Shown: positions 43,089 through 55,481 of the stretch, piece after piece
Position numbering within the stretch: position 1 is the stretch's first letter
How the letters are laid out: every line of letters starts with the position of its first letter
DNA from: Phenylobacterium glaciei
GTDB taxonomy: Bacteria > Pseudomonadota > Alphaproteobacteria > Caulobacterales > Caulobacteraceae
Length of the DNA stretch: 64,000 bases
NCBI RefSeq assembly: GCF_016772415.1
Contig: NZ_JAGSGD010000001.1
Span: forward strand, 682,001-746,000
Reading direction: 5' to 3'
Translations under genes and position numbers: made by a program
The notes under the pieces: model-generated
The model's database searches: none
Seen by the model: only the letters and a program-made list of their open reading frames with translations
Told to the model about the DNA's origin: nothing

Positions 43089-43916
43089 TCATTGGCAGGC
43101 TTCCTGGGCGTTGAAGGTGGGGGCCCAGGCCTGGCCGTAGACTTCGCGAGGCAGGGCCTTGTCGGCGGCCGCCTGACGGACGGCGCGGATGGCGCGCTCG
43201 GCGGCGGCCCGGACCACGGGATTGGACGAGGATTCCTGACCGCCGGCCTCCACCGCGCCCACCACCTGGCCGGTGGCCGAGAGGGTGAAGGTGACGCGCA
43301 CGCGCACGTCTCGGCCGCCCTCGACCTCGCAGTTGGGGTTCCAGCGGCGTTCGATCTGGGAGACCAGACCCGCGAGCGCGCTGGCCGAGACGCCCTTGCC
43401 GGCGCCGGCGGCGGCGCGGGCCTCCAAGGCGGTCTCCTGCTTGTTGGGGCCCTTGGCGGCCGACGAGGTCTTGCCGCCGGCGGGGCGGGACTTGGCGATG
43501 CTGGCCGACAGGGCGTCGAGATCGAGCGCCTTCTGAGGCTTGGCGGCGGGCTTCTGCTGGCCCTTGGCGATGGGATCGGCCGTAGGCTTGGCAGGCGCCG
43601 GCTTCACCGGCGTCGGTGTCGGCGCGGGCTGTGGCGCGGGCGCGGGCGGCAGAGGGTCAGGCAGGGGCGCCTCGACGGCGGCCTCAGGCGGGGCGTCGGG
43701 GACCGGCTGCTCGGTGGTCGCCATCTGCTCCTGGGCGGCCTGGGCGGCGGCGCGCAGGTCGGTATAGGTGGCGGTGGAGATGATGTTCACCGGGACGGTG
43801 GTTCCCACCTGCGCAGGCGCCTTGGGCCAGGAAATCAGGGCGGCGATCAGCGCGCTGCCGTGCAGCAGCACCGACACGATCATCGCCGCGGAGAAGTCCG
43901 ACCGGGTGCGCGTCAT
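43089..43916 (-). CDS. tolA: energy-transducing protein TolA
   Basis: 275 residues. One N-terminal membrane helix ([19 protein letters not shown]), a long Pro/Ala/Lys-rich periplasmic arm (about 70-165) and a C-terminal domain ([18 protein letters not shown] ... [15 protein letters not shown]) like TolA/TonB domain III. Transmits TolQR motor force to the outer membrane. Seven bases from the tolR stop. Confidence 0.9.
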   Translation of the reverse strand: MTRTRSDFSAAMIVSVLLHGSALIAALISWPKAPAQVGTTVPVNIISTATYTDLRAAAQAAQEQMATTEQPVPDAPPEAAVEAPLPDPLPPAPAPQPAPTPTPVKPAPAKPTADPIAKGQQKPAAKPQKALDLDALSASIAKSRPAGGKTSSAAKGPNKQETALEARAAAGAGKGVSASALAGLVSQIERRWNPNCEVEGGRDVRVRVTFTLSATGQVVGAVEAGGQESSSNPVVRAAAERAIRAVRQAAADKALPREVYGQAWAPTFNAQEACQ

Positions 43917-43923
43917 GCCGGCC

Positions 43924-44418
43924 TCAACCCGCCGGTTTGTCCGAGGCGGGGGTTCCGCCGGACGAGGGGCCGCCGGTGTCGGTGATCAGGTTGATCGAGG
44001 AAAAGCCGGAGGTCGACAGGGCCGCCATCACCTGGGCCACCGCCGAATAGGAGGCCCGGCCGTCGGCGCGGACATAGATCGGCTTAGTGGTGTCGCCGGC
44101 CATGGCGCGCAGGCGCGGCGAGAGGCCGGCGAAGGCCACAGGCTCCTCCTGCACGAACAGCGAGCCGTCGGCGCGGATGGAGACGGTCAGCGGCTCGGAC
44201 TGGTCCTGCATGGACCCGGCCTCGGTCTTTGGCAGCTCGACAGGCACGCCTACGGTCAGCAGCGGGGCGGAGATCATGAAGACGATCAGCAGCACCAGCA
44301 TCACGTCCACCAGGGGTGTGACGTTGATTTCCGACAGCGCGCCCCGCCGGCCGCCACGGCGACGGCGGCGGCGGCCGCCGCCTGAGGCTGAGAAGGCGTC
44401 GTGGCTTGAGATCGCCAT
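43924..44418 (-). CDS. tolR: TolR/ExbD biopolymer transporter
   Basis: 164 residues. A Gly/Arg-rich N-terminal tail, then [25 protein letters not shown], the single membrane helix with the proton-carrying Asp in the [13 protein letters not shown] motif, and a periplasmic domain. Forms the ion-driven motor with TolQ. Four bases after the tolQ stop. Confidence 0.95.
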   Translation of the reverse strand: MAISSHDAFSASGGGRRRRRRGGRRGALSEINVTPLVDVMLVLLIVFMISAPLLTVGVPVELPKTEAGSMQDQSEPLTVSIRADGSLFVQEEPVAFAGLSPRLRAMAGDTTKPIYVRADGRASYSAVAQVMAALSTSGFSSINLITDTGGPSSGGTPASDKPAG

Positions 44419-44422
44419 GGTT

Positions 44423-45133
<711 letters not shown>

Positions 45134-45208
45134 GCGGCCTGGGCTCCGTGATTTGCGTCCGACCAGGATTGGCCTAGGACGGCGCGGTGTCGAACTTATG
45201 GCCTAGCC

Positions 45209-45646
45209 TTAGCAAAATAGAGGCCGGAGCGTCGCTATGAGTTCCTTAGGCGGCTTTCGGGGCCTGCCATTCAGATCGATACAGGCGGCCTCAACCACGG
45301 CCTGCGCAATCAGTTGCTCGCCTCGGGTGATCTTCTGGTCGATGAACAGGCGAGGTCCGGCCATCCGGTCATAGGTGGTGCGCACCAGGAGCGCGTCGTC
45401 GATGCGGGCTGGCGCCTTGAAGTCGATTTCCAGCCGCACGACGGTGAAGGCGGCGGGGTCCGGGCGGTCCAGAAGCTGCGCATGACCGATGCCCGCCACC
45501 CGCAGGAAGTCGCTGCGGCCGCGCTCGAAGAACCGCACATATTGGCCGTGATAGACGACCCCGGTGAAGTCGGTGTCCTCGTAGTAGATGCGCACCGGCA
45601 ACTGGTGTTCACGGCCGACGATCTCGCCGGCATAGGGTTGGATCAT
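45209..45646 (-). CDS. ybgC: YbgC family acyl-CoA thioesterase
   Basis: 145 residues. IYYEDTDFTGVVYHGQYVRFFERGR contains the catalytic Asp of the 4-hydroxybenzoyl-CoA-type hotdog fold. It is the usual first gene of tol-pal operons, probably acting in phospholipid-linked acyl chemistry. Its ATG overlaps the preceding stop (ATGA). Confidence 0.94.
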   Translation of the reverse strand: MIQPYAGEIVGREHQLPVRIYYEDTDFTGVVYHGQYVRFFERGRSDFLRVAGIGHAQLLDRPDPAAFTVVRLEIDFKAPARIDDALLVRTTYDRMAGPRLFIDQKITRGEQLIAQAVVEAACIDLNGRPRKPPKELIATLRPLFC

Positions 45647-46014
45647 CGGGTGCGGTCCTGCAGCATGGCCGAGGTGAGAAGCGCGCCGACCCCGAACAGC
45701 AGCCAGGCCGCCCCGCCCACTAGGCGGGCGGGGTTCGACGCATAGAGCTCGGGCGACCAGGTCATGGCCACGGCGTCCAGCAGCACCCCCACCAGGCAGA
45801 GGATGGCCGCGGTGGGCAGGCGCGGCGTCTTGCCCCCCGCGGTCAGGCGATGAGCCAGGCTCAGCAGCACCGGGGCCAGCAGGGCGGTGACCCCGAACAG
45901 GATCGCCGTCGCGTAGCCTCCGCTGAACAGGCCGTAGGGCAGGGCCAGGCGGATGAAGGCCGCGCCGAGGAACCAGAGCACGGCGCCCAGCAGGATCAGG
46001 GAAAGGGTACGCAT
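45643..46014 (-). CDS. hypothetical membrane protein upstream of ybgC
   Basis: 123 residues from the ATG at 46014 (a TTG one codon upstream is possible). Four membrane helices: RTLSLILLGAVLWFLGAAFIRL, GYATAILFGVTALLAPVLLSLA, AAILCLVGVLLDAVAM and LVGGAAWLLFGVGALLTSA. Not recognised. Translationally coupled to ybgC, so possibly tied to the Tol/envelope role. Confidence 0.72.
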   Translation of the reverse strand: MRTLSLILLGAVLWFLGAAFIRLALPYGLFSGGYATAILFGVTALLAPVLLSLAHRLTAGGKTPRLPTAAILCLVGVLLDAVAMTWSPELYASNPARLVGGAAWLLFGVGALLTSAMLQDRTR

Positions 46015-46062
46015 CAACCCCTTATGCCGCGACGGGTGCGAGGCGGTCGAGGACCATATGAT

Positions 46063-46195
46063 CCGCTCATCCCGGCGAAGGCCGGGACCCAGGTGAAACC
46101 CAGGGCTATTTGAGATGATGTACAGGCGTCGCTCTTGGATCAGGCGCCAGGCGCCGGAGATGTATCTGGGTCCCGGCCTTCGCCGGGATGAGCGG
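46063..46195. repeat. perfect 30-bp inverted repeat element
   Basis: Arms 46063-46092 and 46166-46195 are exact reverse complements with 73 bases between. The arm sequence recurs with two changes at 56.3 kb. It lies inside the otherwise tight ruvB-ybgC gene block. Confidence 0.8.
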
Positions 46196-46203
46196 CGTTT
46201 CGC

Positions 46204-47238
46204 TCACTCCTCCTCGAACAACCCCGCCTGGCCGCCGGCCTGGATCTGCGGCGGTGGGGTGAGGCCGATGTGGGTGTAGGCCTTGGCGCAGACCATGCGG
46301 CCGCGCGGGGTGCGTTGGATGAAGCCCTGCTGCAGCAGATAGGGCTCGATGACGTCCTCCACCGCGTCGCGGGCCTCGGCGATGGCGTAGGCCAGGGTCT
46401 CGACCCCGGCGGGGCCGCCGCCATAGTTCTCGATCAGGGCGCGCAGGTAGCGGCGGTCGAGCGCGTCGAGGCCGGCCTCGTCTACGTCGAGACGGGCGAG
46501 CGCCTTGGCGGCCGCCTTCTGGTCGATGAGAGTCGCGCCGTCGGCGGCGGCGAAGTCGCGGACCCGGCGCAGCAGCCGGCCGGCCACCCGTGGGGTGCCC
46601 CGGGCGCGGGCGGCGATCTCCAGGGCGCCGTCGGGCGACAGCTCCAGGTTCATCTTCCGCGCGGCCTGGGTCAGCACCTTCTGCAGTTCGCCGTGGGTGT
46701 AGAACTCCAGGCGCAGGGGGATGCCGAAGCGGTCGCGCAGCGGCGTGGCCAGCAGGCCCGCGCGCGTTGTCGCCGCCACCAGGGTGAAGGGCGCCAGGTC
46801 GATCCGGATCGAGCGCGCCGAGGGGCCGTCGCCGATGATCAAATCGAGGACGTGGTCCTCCATGGCCGGATAGAGGATCTCCTCCACATTGGCCGGCAGA
46901 CGGTGGATCTCGTCGATGAAGAGCACGTCGCGGGGTTCGAGGTTGGTCAGGATGGCCGCGAGATCCCCGGCCTTGGCCAGCACCGGCCCGCTGGTGGCGC
47001 GGAAGTTCACGCCCAGTTCGCGGGCGACGATCTGGGCGAGCGTGGTCTTGCCGAGGCCCGGCGGGCCGAACAGCAGGACGTGGTCCAGGGCCTCGGCCCG
47101 GGCCTTTGCGGCCTCGATGAAGACCGAGAGATTGCCCTTGGCCTGCTCCTGACCGACGAATTCGGAGAGCGTCTGGGGCCGAAGCGCCTTGTCGTGGCTC
47201 TCGAGGGGGACTTCCTCGCCGGAGACCAGGCGGGTCAT
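46204..47238 (-). CDS. ruvB: Holliday junction helicase RuvB
   Basis: 344 residues. AAA+ motor for branch migration. Walker [16 protein letters not shown] near residue 60, Walker [10 protein letters not shown], sensor [16 protein letters not shown] and C-terminal winged helix ([15 protein letters not shown]) are complete. ATG overlaps the ruvA stop. Confidence 0.97.
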   Translation of the reverse strand: MTRLVSGEEVPLESHDKALRPQTLSEFVGQEQAKGNLSVFIEAAKARAEALDHVLLFGPPGLGKTTLAQIVARELGVNFRATSGPVLAKAGDLAAILTNLEPRDVLFIDEIHRLPANVEEILYPAMEDHVLDLIIGDGPSARSIRIDLAPFTLVAATTRAGLLATPLRDRFGIPLRLEFYTHGELQKVLTQAARKMNLELSPDGALEIAARARGTPRVAGRLLRRVRDFAAADGATLIDQKAAAKALARLDVDEAGLDALDRRYLRALIENYGGGPAGVETLAYAIAEARDAVEDVIEPYLLQQGFIQRTPRGRMVCAKAYTHIGLTPPPQIQAGGQAGLFEEE

Positions 47239-47849
47239 CGGCCGAGTTCCTGCAGGCCGGCCTTGATCAGCACCTGGACGGTGGCGTCATCCCCCAGGCG
47301 CAGGGCGGCCTGCTCGACGACGCGGCGCGCGTTCACCTCGGCGATGCCCAGACCCATCAGGGCCGAGACCGCCTCGCCGGTGGCCGACGGGGCCGGCGGC
47401 GTGGGCGCGAGCGCGGTGGCGTGGAAGGCGGCTACCGGCCCATCGGTGAGCGGCTTGTCCTTCAGTTCGGTGACGATGCGCAGGGCGAGCTTGGGGCCGA
47501 CCCCGTTGGCGCGGGCCACGGTGGCCTTGTCCTCGCGGGCGGCGGCCTGGGCCAGTTCAGCCGGCGACAGGATGTCCAACACCCCGAGCGCCGCCTTGGG
47601 ACCGACCCCCTGGATGGATTGCAGGACCACAAAGGCGCGGCGCTCATCGCGGCCGAGGAAGCCGTAGAGCCGCATGCCGGTGGCCTCCGACCACTGGGTC
47701 TCGACGTGCAGCACCGCCTCCTCGCCCAGGGCCGGCAGGTGGCCCAGCGTGCGCGAGCCGCAGCGGACGACGTAGCCGACGCCGGCGACGTCGATCAGGG
47801 CGTCCTCTTCGCCCACCTCGGCCACCAGGCCCCGTAGCCGCCCGATCAC
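47235..47849 (-). CDS. ruvA: Holliday junction protein RuvA
   Basis: 204 residues from a GTG overlapping the ruvC stop (GTGA). Domain [21 protein letters not shown], helix-hairpin-helix pair ([32 protein letters not shown]) and the flexible C-terminal domain III that contacts RuvB. Binds four-way junctions as a tetramer. Confidence 0.96.
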   Translation of the reverse strand: MIGRLRGLVAEVGEEDALIDVAGVGYVVRCGSRTLGHLPALGEEAVLHVETQWSEATGMRLYGFLGRDERRAFVVLQSIQGVGPKAALGVLDILSPAELAQAAAREDKATVARANGVGPKLALRIVTELKDKPLTDGPVAAFHATALAPTPPAPSATGEAVSALMGLGIAEVNARRVVEQAALRLGDDATVQVLIKAGLQELGR

Positions 47850-48346
47850 GCCGCGGCTCCGAAGCTGCGGGCCTTGCGGGCGTGGGCATGGGCGATGGCG
47901 ACGGCGAGCGCATCGGCGGCGTCGGCGGTGGCGGGCCCGGCCTTGGGCAGCAGGCGGGCGATCATGAAGGCCACCTGGGTCTTGTCGGCGGCGCCTGTGC
48001 CCACCACGGATTTCTTGACCACGGTGGCGGCGTATTCGGCCACCGGCAGGCCGGCGCGGGCTGGCACCACCAGGGCCATGGCGCGGGCGTGGCCGAGCTT
48101 GAGCGCCGAGGCGGCGTTGTTGTTCATGAAGGTCTCCTCCACCGCCGCCTCATGGGGGTTGTGCAGGGCGACGATCTCGCTGATGCCCACGAACAGGGCC
48201 AGCAGGCGCTCGGCGAAGGGCAGGCTATCCTTGGGGGCGATCACCCCGTGAGCCACGTGGGTCAGCCGCGCGCCCTCGATCTCGATCACGCCCCAGCCGG
48301 TGCGGCGCAGGCCAGGATCGAGGCCGAGGATACGGATGGCGGTCAT
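47846..48346 (-). CDS. ruvC: Holliday junction resolvase RuvC
   Basis: 166 residues from the ATG at 48346; longer in-frame sequence is not conserved. The first catalytic Asp (Asp10) lies in [23 protein letters not shown] gives the Glu, and [15 protein letters not shown] gives the last acidic residues. Cuts Holliday junctions. First gene of ruvCAB; divergent from a lipoprotein gene. Confidence 0.96.
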   Translation of the reverse strand: MTAIRILGLDPGLRRTGWGVIEIEGARLTHVAHGVIAPKDSLPFAERLLALFVGISEIVALHNPHEAAVEETFMNNNAASALKLGHARAMALVVPARAGLPVAEYAATVVKKSVVGTGAADKTQVAFMIARLLPKAGPATADAADALAVAIAHAHARKARSFGAAA

Positions 48347-48497
48347 GCGGAGACTCAAGTGCGTTCGGGATATGTTCCGGTGATACAGGAAGCCGGATTG
48401 GTTGACGAGAGGTTGAGGCCGCGCCGTCCCGCAGGCTCCATCGTGTAATCTTCCGTTATCCATCCCGCGGCTAAAGCTTGGCCGTTGGGGGATTTCC

Positions 48498-49343
48498 ATG
48501 CGCTGGTTGCTGAGCCTGGTGGCGGTCTTGAGTGTCGGACTGGCGTCCTGCGCCTCACGCCAGACCATGATCGAACTGCAGCGGCCGCCGCTGAAGAGCG
48601 GCCTGGCCTTCGCCGTGCCGCCTGGCCATCCGTTCTATCAGACCGTGACGATCGACTACGTCACCGGCATGAGCCAGCACTCCTTCCTGTTTGCCGAGGC
48701 CAACCAGCGGCAGTTCCGGCCCAAGCTGGCGCGGATGCTGGAAGACTCCGGCATGCTGGCGCCCACCCCCATCGCCGCCCGCTACGGCCTGCAGGTGGCG
48801 TTCGTCGATCTGAACGGCTCGTCGATCGGCGGCGCCTTCGAGAGCCGCAGCCGCGCCATATACCGCATCGTCGAGCGTCGCTCGGGGCGGGTCGCCTTCC
48901 AGACCACGGTGGACGCCGGGTTCAGCGCCCGCTTCGTCGGCCTGAACGAGCGCGACGCCGTGGCCCTGGTCCGGCCGATCTTCCAGGGTGACCCCTTCGA
49001 CATCATCAACCTCGCCAACTATATCGCCCGCGGCAATTTCGAGGGTGGCGACGCCGAATGGCCGGCCGTGGCCCGTGAAGGCGACCTGGCGGTCAGCGGC
49101 TACGGCGCCCGCAGCGGCTTCGTGCGCGGTCAGCAGGCCGACTTCCAGATGATGCGCCAGAGCATCGCCAAGTTCGTCCTGGCGCTCAGCGACGACCAGC
49201 ACCTGCCGATGACCGTGGTCCTGCCCTGCCTCTACAACGCCGACATCGAGGCTCAGAAGGCCGAGCTGGCCGAGCGCCGCATCCGCGTCGTGGAGGACGA
49301 CTGCAGCCGCTATCACCGCAAGGCCCGGCCGATCGTCTACTGA
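48498..49343 (+). CDS. hypothetical lipoprotein
   Basis: 281 residues. MRWLLSLVAVLSVGLASC is a lipoprotein signal. The mature chain alternates hydrophobic strands and short helices (ARYGLQVAFVDLNGSSIGGAFESRSRAIYRI) and looks like a single globular periplasmic domain; two cysteines near the end (LPCLYN, DDCSRY) may pair. I cannot assign a family. Transcribed alone, convergent with the kinase gene. Confidence 0.7.
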   Translation: MRWLLSLVAVLSVGLASCASRQTMIELQRPPLKSGLAFAVPPGHPFYQTVTIDYVTGMSQHSFLFAEANQRQFRPKLARMLEDSGMLAPTPIAARYGLQVAFVDLNGSSIGGAFESRSRAIYRIVERRSGRVAFQTTVDAGFSARFVGLNERDAVALVRPIFQGDPFDIINLANYIARGNFEGGDAEWPAVAREGDLAVSGYGARSGFVRGQQADFQMMRQSIAKFVLALSDDQHLPMTVVLPCLYNADIEAQKAELAERRIRVVEDDCSRYHRKARPIVY

Positions 49344-50051
49344 TCAGCCGCGCGTCTCGACCGCCACGATCTCGTGCCCGGGCCCTTTGCGGACCACCAG
49401 GTCGGCCTGGTCGCGAGCGGGTGCGATATGGTCGTGGAGGTTCTTCAGATTGACCTTCTCCCAGACCGTCTTCGCCAACCCTTCCACCTCGGCCCGGCTC
49501 ATCTGTCGGAAGCGGGCGTAGAAGGAGGCGGGGTCATGCTCGGCGGCCTCCCATAGGCCCAGGAAGCGGGCGACATACCACGCCTCCAGGTCGGGCTCGG
49601 GCGCATCCAGATAGATCAGGCTGTCGATCAGCGACGGGCCATGGGTGGGGATCAGGTTCAGCCCCTCGATGATCAGGATGTCCGGCGGGTCCAGGGTGCG
49701 GGCCAGGGCCGGATCGATGTCGTAGGTCACGTGGGAATAGCCGGGGAAGAGGGTCGGTCCGGTGCGGACGCCCTCCAGCGCCGCGCGCAGGGCTGTGTGG
49801 TCGTAGGAGGGCGGGAAGCCCTTCTGGTTCAGGATTTCCAGTTCCGCCAAGCGGGCGTTGGGGAACAGGAAGCCGTCGGTACAGACCAGCTCCACCCGCG
49901 CGCCGTCCGCCGCAAGGTGCTTGGCCAAGGCGGCCGCGAAGACGCTCTTGCCCGCCGCCACCGCCCCGGTGACGCCTATGATGTAGGTCCCCGACGCGGG
50001 CGCCCGCGCGGCGAGGCGCTCGGCCACCTGGCTCAGATCCATCCCGGCCAT
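49344..50051 (-). CDS. coaA: type I pantothenate kinase-like protein
   Basis: 235 residues from the ATG at 50051 (GGAGGG upstream); the ATG at 50042 is an alternative. Phosphorylates pantothenate in CoA synthesis. The P-loop IIGVTGAVAAGKSVF, CTDGFLFPNARL, GFPPSYDHTAL, YSHVTYDI and ILIIEGLNLI match CoaA closely, and the C-terminal WEKVNLKNLHDHI too. About 80 residues shorter than E. coli CoaA because the N-terminal extension is missing, so a relative with altered substrate is possible. Confidence 0.8.
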   Translation of the reverse strand: MAGMDLSQVAERLAARAPASGTYIIGVTGAVAAGKSVFAAALAKHLAADGARVELVCTDGFLFPNARLAELEILNQKGFPPSYDHTALRAALEGVRTGPTLFPGYSHVTYDIDPALARTLDPPDILIIEGLNLIPTHGPSLIDSLIYLDAPEPDLEAWYVARFLGLWEAAEHDPASFYARFRQMSRAEVEGLAKTVWEKVNLKNLHDHIAPARDQADLVVRKGPGHEIVAVETRG

Positions 50052-50132
50052 CGGCCCTCCGCGCATTTTTCGGCGCGACCCTGACACAGCGGTGCGGCTT
50101 TCGGCTAGATGGCGTCAAAGAGGGGAAACGCC

Positions 50133-50564
50133 ATGGCCAAGACCAGCAACAACACGTCCGTCGAGGACCTGAACCGCGCCAACGAAGGCAAGCTGCCGGG
50201 CCATCTGGGCCTGACCGTCACCGAGGTCGAGGACGGCAAGGTGGTGGGCCGGTTCGAGGTGCGGCCCGACCTGGTGGCCCACACCGGTTTCCTGCTGGCC
50301 GGCTGTCTGTTGTCGGTGGCCGACATCCTCTGCGCCTACGGGGTCTCCACTGTCTGGCCCGAGGGGGCCAGCGGCTTCACGACGGCGGAAGTGAAGTGCA
50401 ACTTCATGAGCACCCTGCGGGAGGGTGCGGTGGTCTGCACCGCCCAGATGCTGCACGGCGGCCGCACCACCCAGGTCTGGGACGCCACGCTCACGGACGG
50501 CGCCACCGGCAAGCTGATGGCCGCCTTCCGCTGCACGCAGATCATTCTCTATCCGCGCGCCTAG
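50133..50564 (+). CDS. PaaI-type hotdog thioesterase
   Basis: 143 residues from the ATG at 50133 (AGAGGGGAAA upstream). The hotdog helix reads LVAHTGFLLAGCLLSVADIL, where HTG replaces HGG, and ADI and TAEVKCNFMST follow as in PaaI-type acyl-CoA thioesterases. Cytosolic. The stop overlaps the convergent VOC gene by four bases. Confidence 0.83.
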   Translation: MAKTSNNTSVEDLNRANEGKLPGHLGLTVTEVEDGKVVGRFEVRPDLVAHTGFLLAGCLLSVADILCAYGVSTVWPEGASGFTTAEVKCNFMSTLREGAVVCTAQMLHGGRTTQVWDATLTDGATGKLMAAFRCTQIILYPRA

Positions 50565-50995
50565 GCCCCGGTGATGGCGGCCGCAGCGGGTTGGGTCTCG
50601 GTCTTGGCCGGAGGCGCCTGCAGCAGTTCGATGGTGTAGCCGTCAGGGTCCTTGGCTAGGCCGACCATCGCCCCGCCCAGGCTGGCGATGGGCGCCGGCT
50701 CACGGATGATGGTCAGGCCCTCGGCCTTGATCCTGTCGCTGACCGCCTTGGGGTCGGTGACGTAGAAGACCAGTTTGACCGGGTTGTCCTTGTAGTTGCG
50801 CTCCGAGCCGTCGGTATAGTGCATCAGCACCACGGCGGTGCGGCCCTCGAAGGCCACCACCACCTCGTCCATATAGTCGAGCTTGAAGGTCTGAACCTGC
50901 TTCATGCCCAGGACCCGGGTGTAGAAGTCCACGGACTTGGCCAGGTCGCTGACCCCGATGCCGGTGGCGCCGAGATAGTCGGGGGAACGGGGCAT
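50561..50995 (-). CDS. VOC family lactoylglutathione lyase-like protein
   Basis: 144 residues. The fold starts GATGIGVSDLAKSVDFYTRVLG and ends DPDGYTIELLQ, with EVVVAFEGRTAVVLMHY between; metal-binding positions resemble glyoxalase I. Substrate not determined. Its Ala-rich tail is dispensable-looking. GAGAGGAAA lies seven bases before the ATG. Confidence 0.83.
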   Translation of the reverse strand: MPRSPDYLGATGIGVSDLAKSVDFYTRVLGMKQVQTFKLDYMDEVVVAFEGRTAVVLMHYTDGSERNYKDNPVKLVFYVTDPKAVSDRIKAEGLTIIREPAPIASLGGAMVGLAKDPDGYTIELLQAPPAKTETQPAAAAITGA

Positions 50996-51067
50996 GCTGG
51001 TTTCCTCTCAGGTTTTTATCCTGAATAGCCGAGCCCGGCATACCGCAACATTGAAAAGTAAGCAGGC

Positions 51068-51487
51068 CTAGCGGTCCCTGCGGAACTTCGCCGCATCCGC
51101 CGCCAGCGACGATGACATCTTGGCCTCGACGTCCTCTTCCGCCTGATAGGGCAGGGCGCCGGCCACGCCGCGGATAGCCAGCCACATCTGCAGGGTGAAT
51201 TGCGGCAGGATCTTCAGGGGCCGGCGCTTGTCGGTGACGTCCCAGCCGGCGGCCTCGAAGGCCAGGACCTGGTCGCGCTCGGACTTGCGCTCGATGCGGT
51301 CCCAGTCGGCGGGCAGGGCGACCTCGTCGGCCTCATCCAGGGTCAGGCCGAAATTGGCGCGGCTGACCTCGTCAAGCTGCGGGAACTGCGCCTGCGCGCC
51401 CGGCTCGCGCATGGCGGGCTTCAGGACGGAGGCGAATTCCAGGTCGGCGATGCCGGGAAGGTCGATCAGACGGCGCAGGGTGCTCAT
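51068..51487 (-). CDS. hypothetical protein
   Basis: 139 residues from the ATG at 51487. No family recognised. Charged N-terminal half (EVSRANFGLTLDEADEVALPADWDRIE), then FEAAGWDVTDKRRPLKILPQFTLQMWLAIRG, and a helical tail. No signal sequence. The start lies 77 bases from the divergent permease, so the two share a promoter region. Confidence 0.6.
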   Translation of the reverse strand: MSTLRRLIDLPGIADLEFASVLKPAMREPGAQAQFPQLDEVSRANFGLTLDEADEVALPADWDRIERKSERDQVLAFEAAGWDVTDKRRPLKILPQFTLQMWLAIRGVAGALPYQAEEDVEAKMSSSLAADAAKFRRDR

Positions 51488-51564
51488 GGGCCGAAGTCTA
51501 GCCCAGAGCCCCGCGCGGCCCAAGCGGGGCTGGCCGTCGCGCCCGCGCCTGCTACACCTTGACC

Positions 51565-52854
51565 ATGGCCGCCCCCGACGACTCGTACGATCCCCTGACA
51601 CCGGTTCCCGCGATCGCCCGCATCTTCTCCGGCGGCGACGCCTTCTCTCTGTGGTTCAGTCTCGGCATCGGCCTGCTGGTGCTGCAGGCCGGCGCCTTCC
51701 TGGTTCCCGGGCTCAGCCTGCCGCAGGCGTTTGGCGCGATCCTGGTGGGATCGGTGCTCGGCGTGCTGCTGCTGGCCCTGGCCGGTGTGGTGGGCGCCGA
51801 CACCGGGCTTTCGGCGATCGCCAATCTGCGGCCGGCGCTGGGTGTTCGTGGCGCGGCGATCCCCGCCGTGCTGAACGCCGTCCAGCTCACCGGCTGGTGC
51901 GCCTTCGAGATCATCGCCATGCGCGACTCCGCCGACGCGCTCGCCAAACAGACCTTCGGGGTCTCCAATTCCCTGGCCTGGACCCTGCTGTTCGGCGCCC
52001 TGGCCACCGCCCTGGCGGTGATGGGGCCGGTGTCCTTCGTCCGCCGCTTCCTGCGCGCCTGGGGATTGTGGCTGCTGCTGGCCGGCGCGGCGTGGCTGAC
52101 CTGGAAGCTGCTGGCCGACCATGACCTGGCCGCCCTGATGGCCAAGGCCGGGACCGGCGAGATGAGCTTTGGCGCCGGCGTCGACCTGGTGGTGGCCATG
52201 CCGCTGTCGTGGCTGCCACTGATCGCCGACTACACGCGCTTTGGCCGCACGCCCGGCGCCATGTTCCGGGGCAGTGCGGCGGGTTACCTGCTGGCCAATA
52301 TCTGGTTCTTCGGCCTGGGCGCCTGCTACGCGCTCGCCTCAGGCGGCGAGAACATGCTGCTGACCGCGCTCGCGGCCTCCGGCGGCGGCGTCGCCCTATT
52401 GCTGATCCTGATCGACGAGACCGACAACACCTTCGCCGACATCCATTCTGCGGCGGTGTCCACCGCGACCCTGGTCCGCGCCCGGCCGGCAAGGCTGGCG
52501 ATCGGCTATGGTCTGATCTGCACCGCCATCGCCGTGGCCGCGCCGCTGGCCAAGTACGAGGGCTTCCTGCTGCTGATCGGCTCGGTCTTCGCGCCGCTGT
52601 TCGGGGTGCTGCTGACCGACCACTTCGTCGTGCGTCGCCGGACAATCGAGGCGGACGACGTCACCCGCAAGGCCGGGGCCTATTGGTTCCTTGGCGGGTT
52701 CAGCCTGCGCGGCCTGACCGCCTGGGTCGTCGGCATCGCCGCCTACCAGGCGGTGAGCCGCTTGGCGCCCGATCTCGGAGCGACCCTGCCGGCCTTCGCG
52801 GTGGCCGCCGCCGCCTATATGGCGCTTACGAGCGCGCGGCCCCGCCGCTCGTGA
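51565..52854 (+). CDS. NCS1 family transporter, CytX-like
   Basis: 429 residues from the ATG at 51565 (a TTG two codons upstream is possible). About twelve membrane helices. SLWFSLGIGLLVLQAGAFLVPGLSL at the start and SWLPLIADYTRFGR in the middle are typical of nucleobase:cation symporters of the CytX type, which take up hydroxymethylpyrimidine for thiamine. No THI-box riboswitch is seen upstream, so the thiamine link is uncertain; cytosine or purine uptake is possible. Confidence 0.83.
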   Translation: MAAPDDSYDPLTPVPAIARIFSGGDAFSLWFSLGIGLLVLQAGAFLVPGLSLPQAFGAILVGSVLGVLLLALAGVVGADTGLSAIANLRPALGVRGAAIPAVLNAVQLTGWCAFEIIAMRDSADALAKQTFGVSNSLAWTLLFGALATALAVMGPVSFVRRFLRAWGLWLLLAGAAWLTWKLLADHDLAALMAKAGTGEMSFGAGVDLVVAMPLSWLPLIADYTRFGRTPGAMFRGSAAGYLLANIWFFGLGACYALASGGENMLLTALAASGGGVALLLILIDETDNTFADIHSAAVSTATLVRARPARLAIGYGLICTAIAVAAPLAKYEGFLLLIGSVFAPLFGVLLTDHFVVRRRTIEADDVTRKAGAYWFLGGFSLRGLTAWVVGIAAYQAVSRLAPDLGATLPAFAVAAAAYMALTSARPRRS

Positions 52855-53095
52855 TGTCCTTGATCAGGGCCTGAAGCTGAGGCTTGCCGCCGGCGTTCCA
52901 GACCGCCTTCATGTGCTCCAGGGTGCGGGCCGCGCCCTCCTCGAACTTCCAGTCGCAGTCCTCGAAACGGCATTCGGTGAACACCGGGGCCTCGCCGCCG
53001 GAATAGACCAGGCGGCACTTCTGGAAGTCGCAGTCGTAGAAGGTCTCGCCGTCCAGCTGGACAGTCTCACGGGTGAACGAGGTGGAACTTTGCAT
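52826..53095 (-). CDS. hypothetical protein, pentapeptide-like core
   Basis: 89 residues. The middle (GETFYDCDFQKCRLVYSGGEAPVFTECRFEDCDWKFEEG) has the spacing of a short beta-helix, with repeated C-x-F/W and x-C positions reminiscent of pentapeptide repeats, then a helix (RTLEHMKAVWNAGG). Too short for a full quadrilateral helix. Function unknown. The 3' end overlaps the permease gene by 29 bases. Confidence 0.62.
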   Translation of the reverse strand: MQSSTSFTRETVQLDGETFYDCDFQKCRLVYSGGEAPVFTECRFEDCDWKFEEGAARTLEHMKAVWNAGGKPQLQALIKDITSGGAARS

Positions 53096-53345
53096 GGCGC
53101 GGCCTTCCTGAGGTCTTTGGGGCGAGGCGGCGGGCCTCCCACGGAAAATCGCGGGTCAGGTTCGGAGAAGCGCTCGGCAGGGCGGCTAAACACCTGAAGG
53201 TGGGACAGAAAGCAAGCCCGGCCTGCGCAAACCGCGCCCGAGCCAATGTGTCGCAGGCCCGATTAGCAGTCTTCTCATGACGGCCAAGGTAGCTCAGGGC
53301 TCAACCGTGAGGGGATTCCCCGCCCCGACCCTGGAGTCAGACTAG

Positions 53346-55439
<2,094 letters not shown>

Positions 55440-55481
55440 AAACCAGGGGACAGACGCGGCTGGTGGGCGTATCGGCCCGCC

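Noticed and set aside
51488..51564. TPP riboswitch before the CytX-like gene
   Set aside because: The 77-base gap contains no conserved THI-box segments (CUGAGA, ACCUGA).
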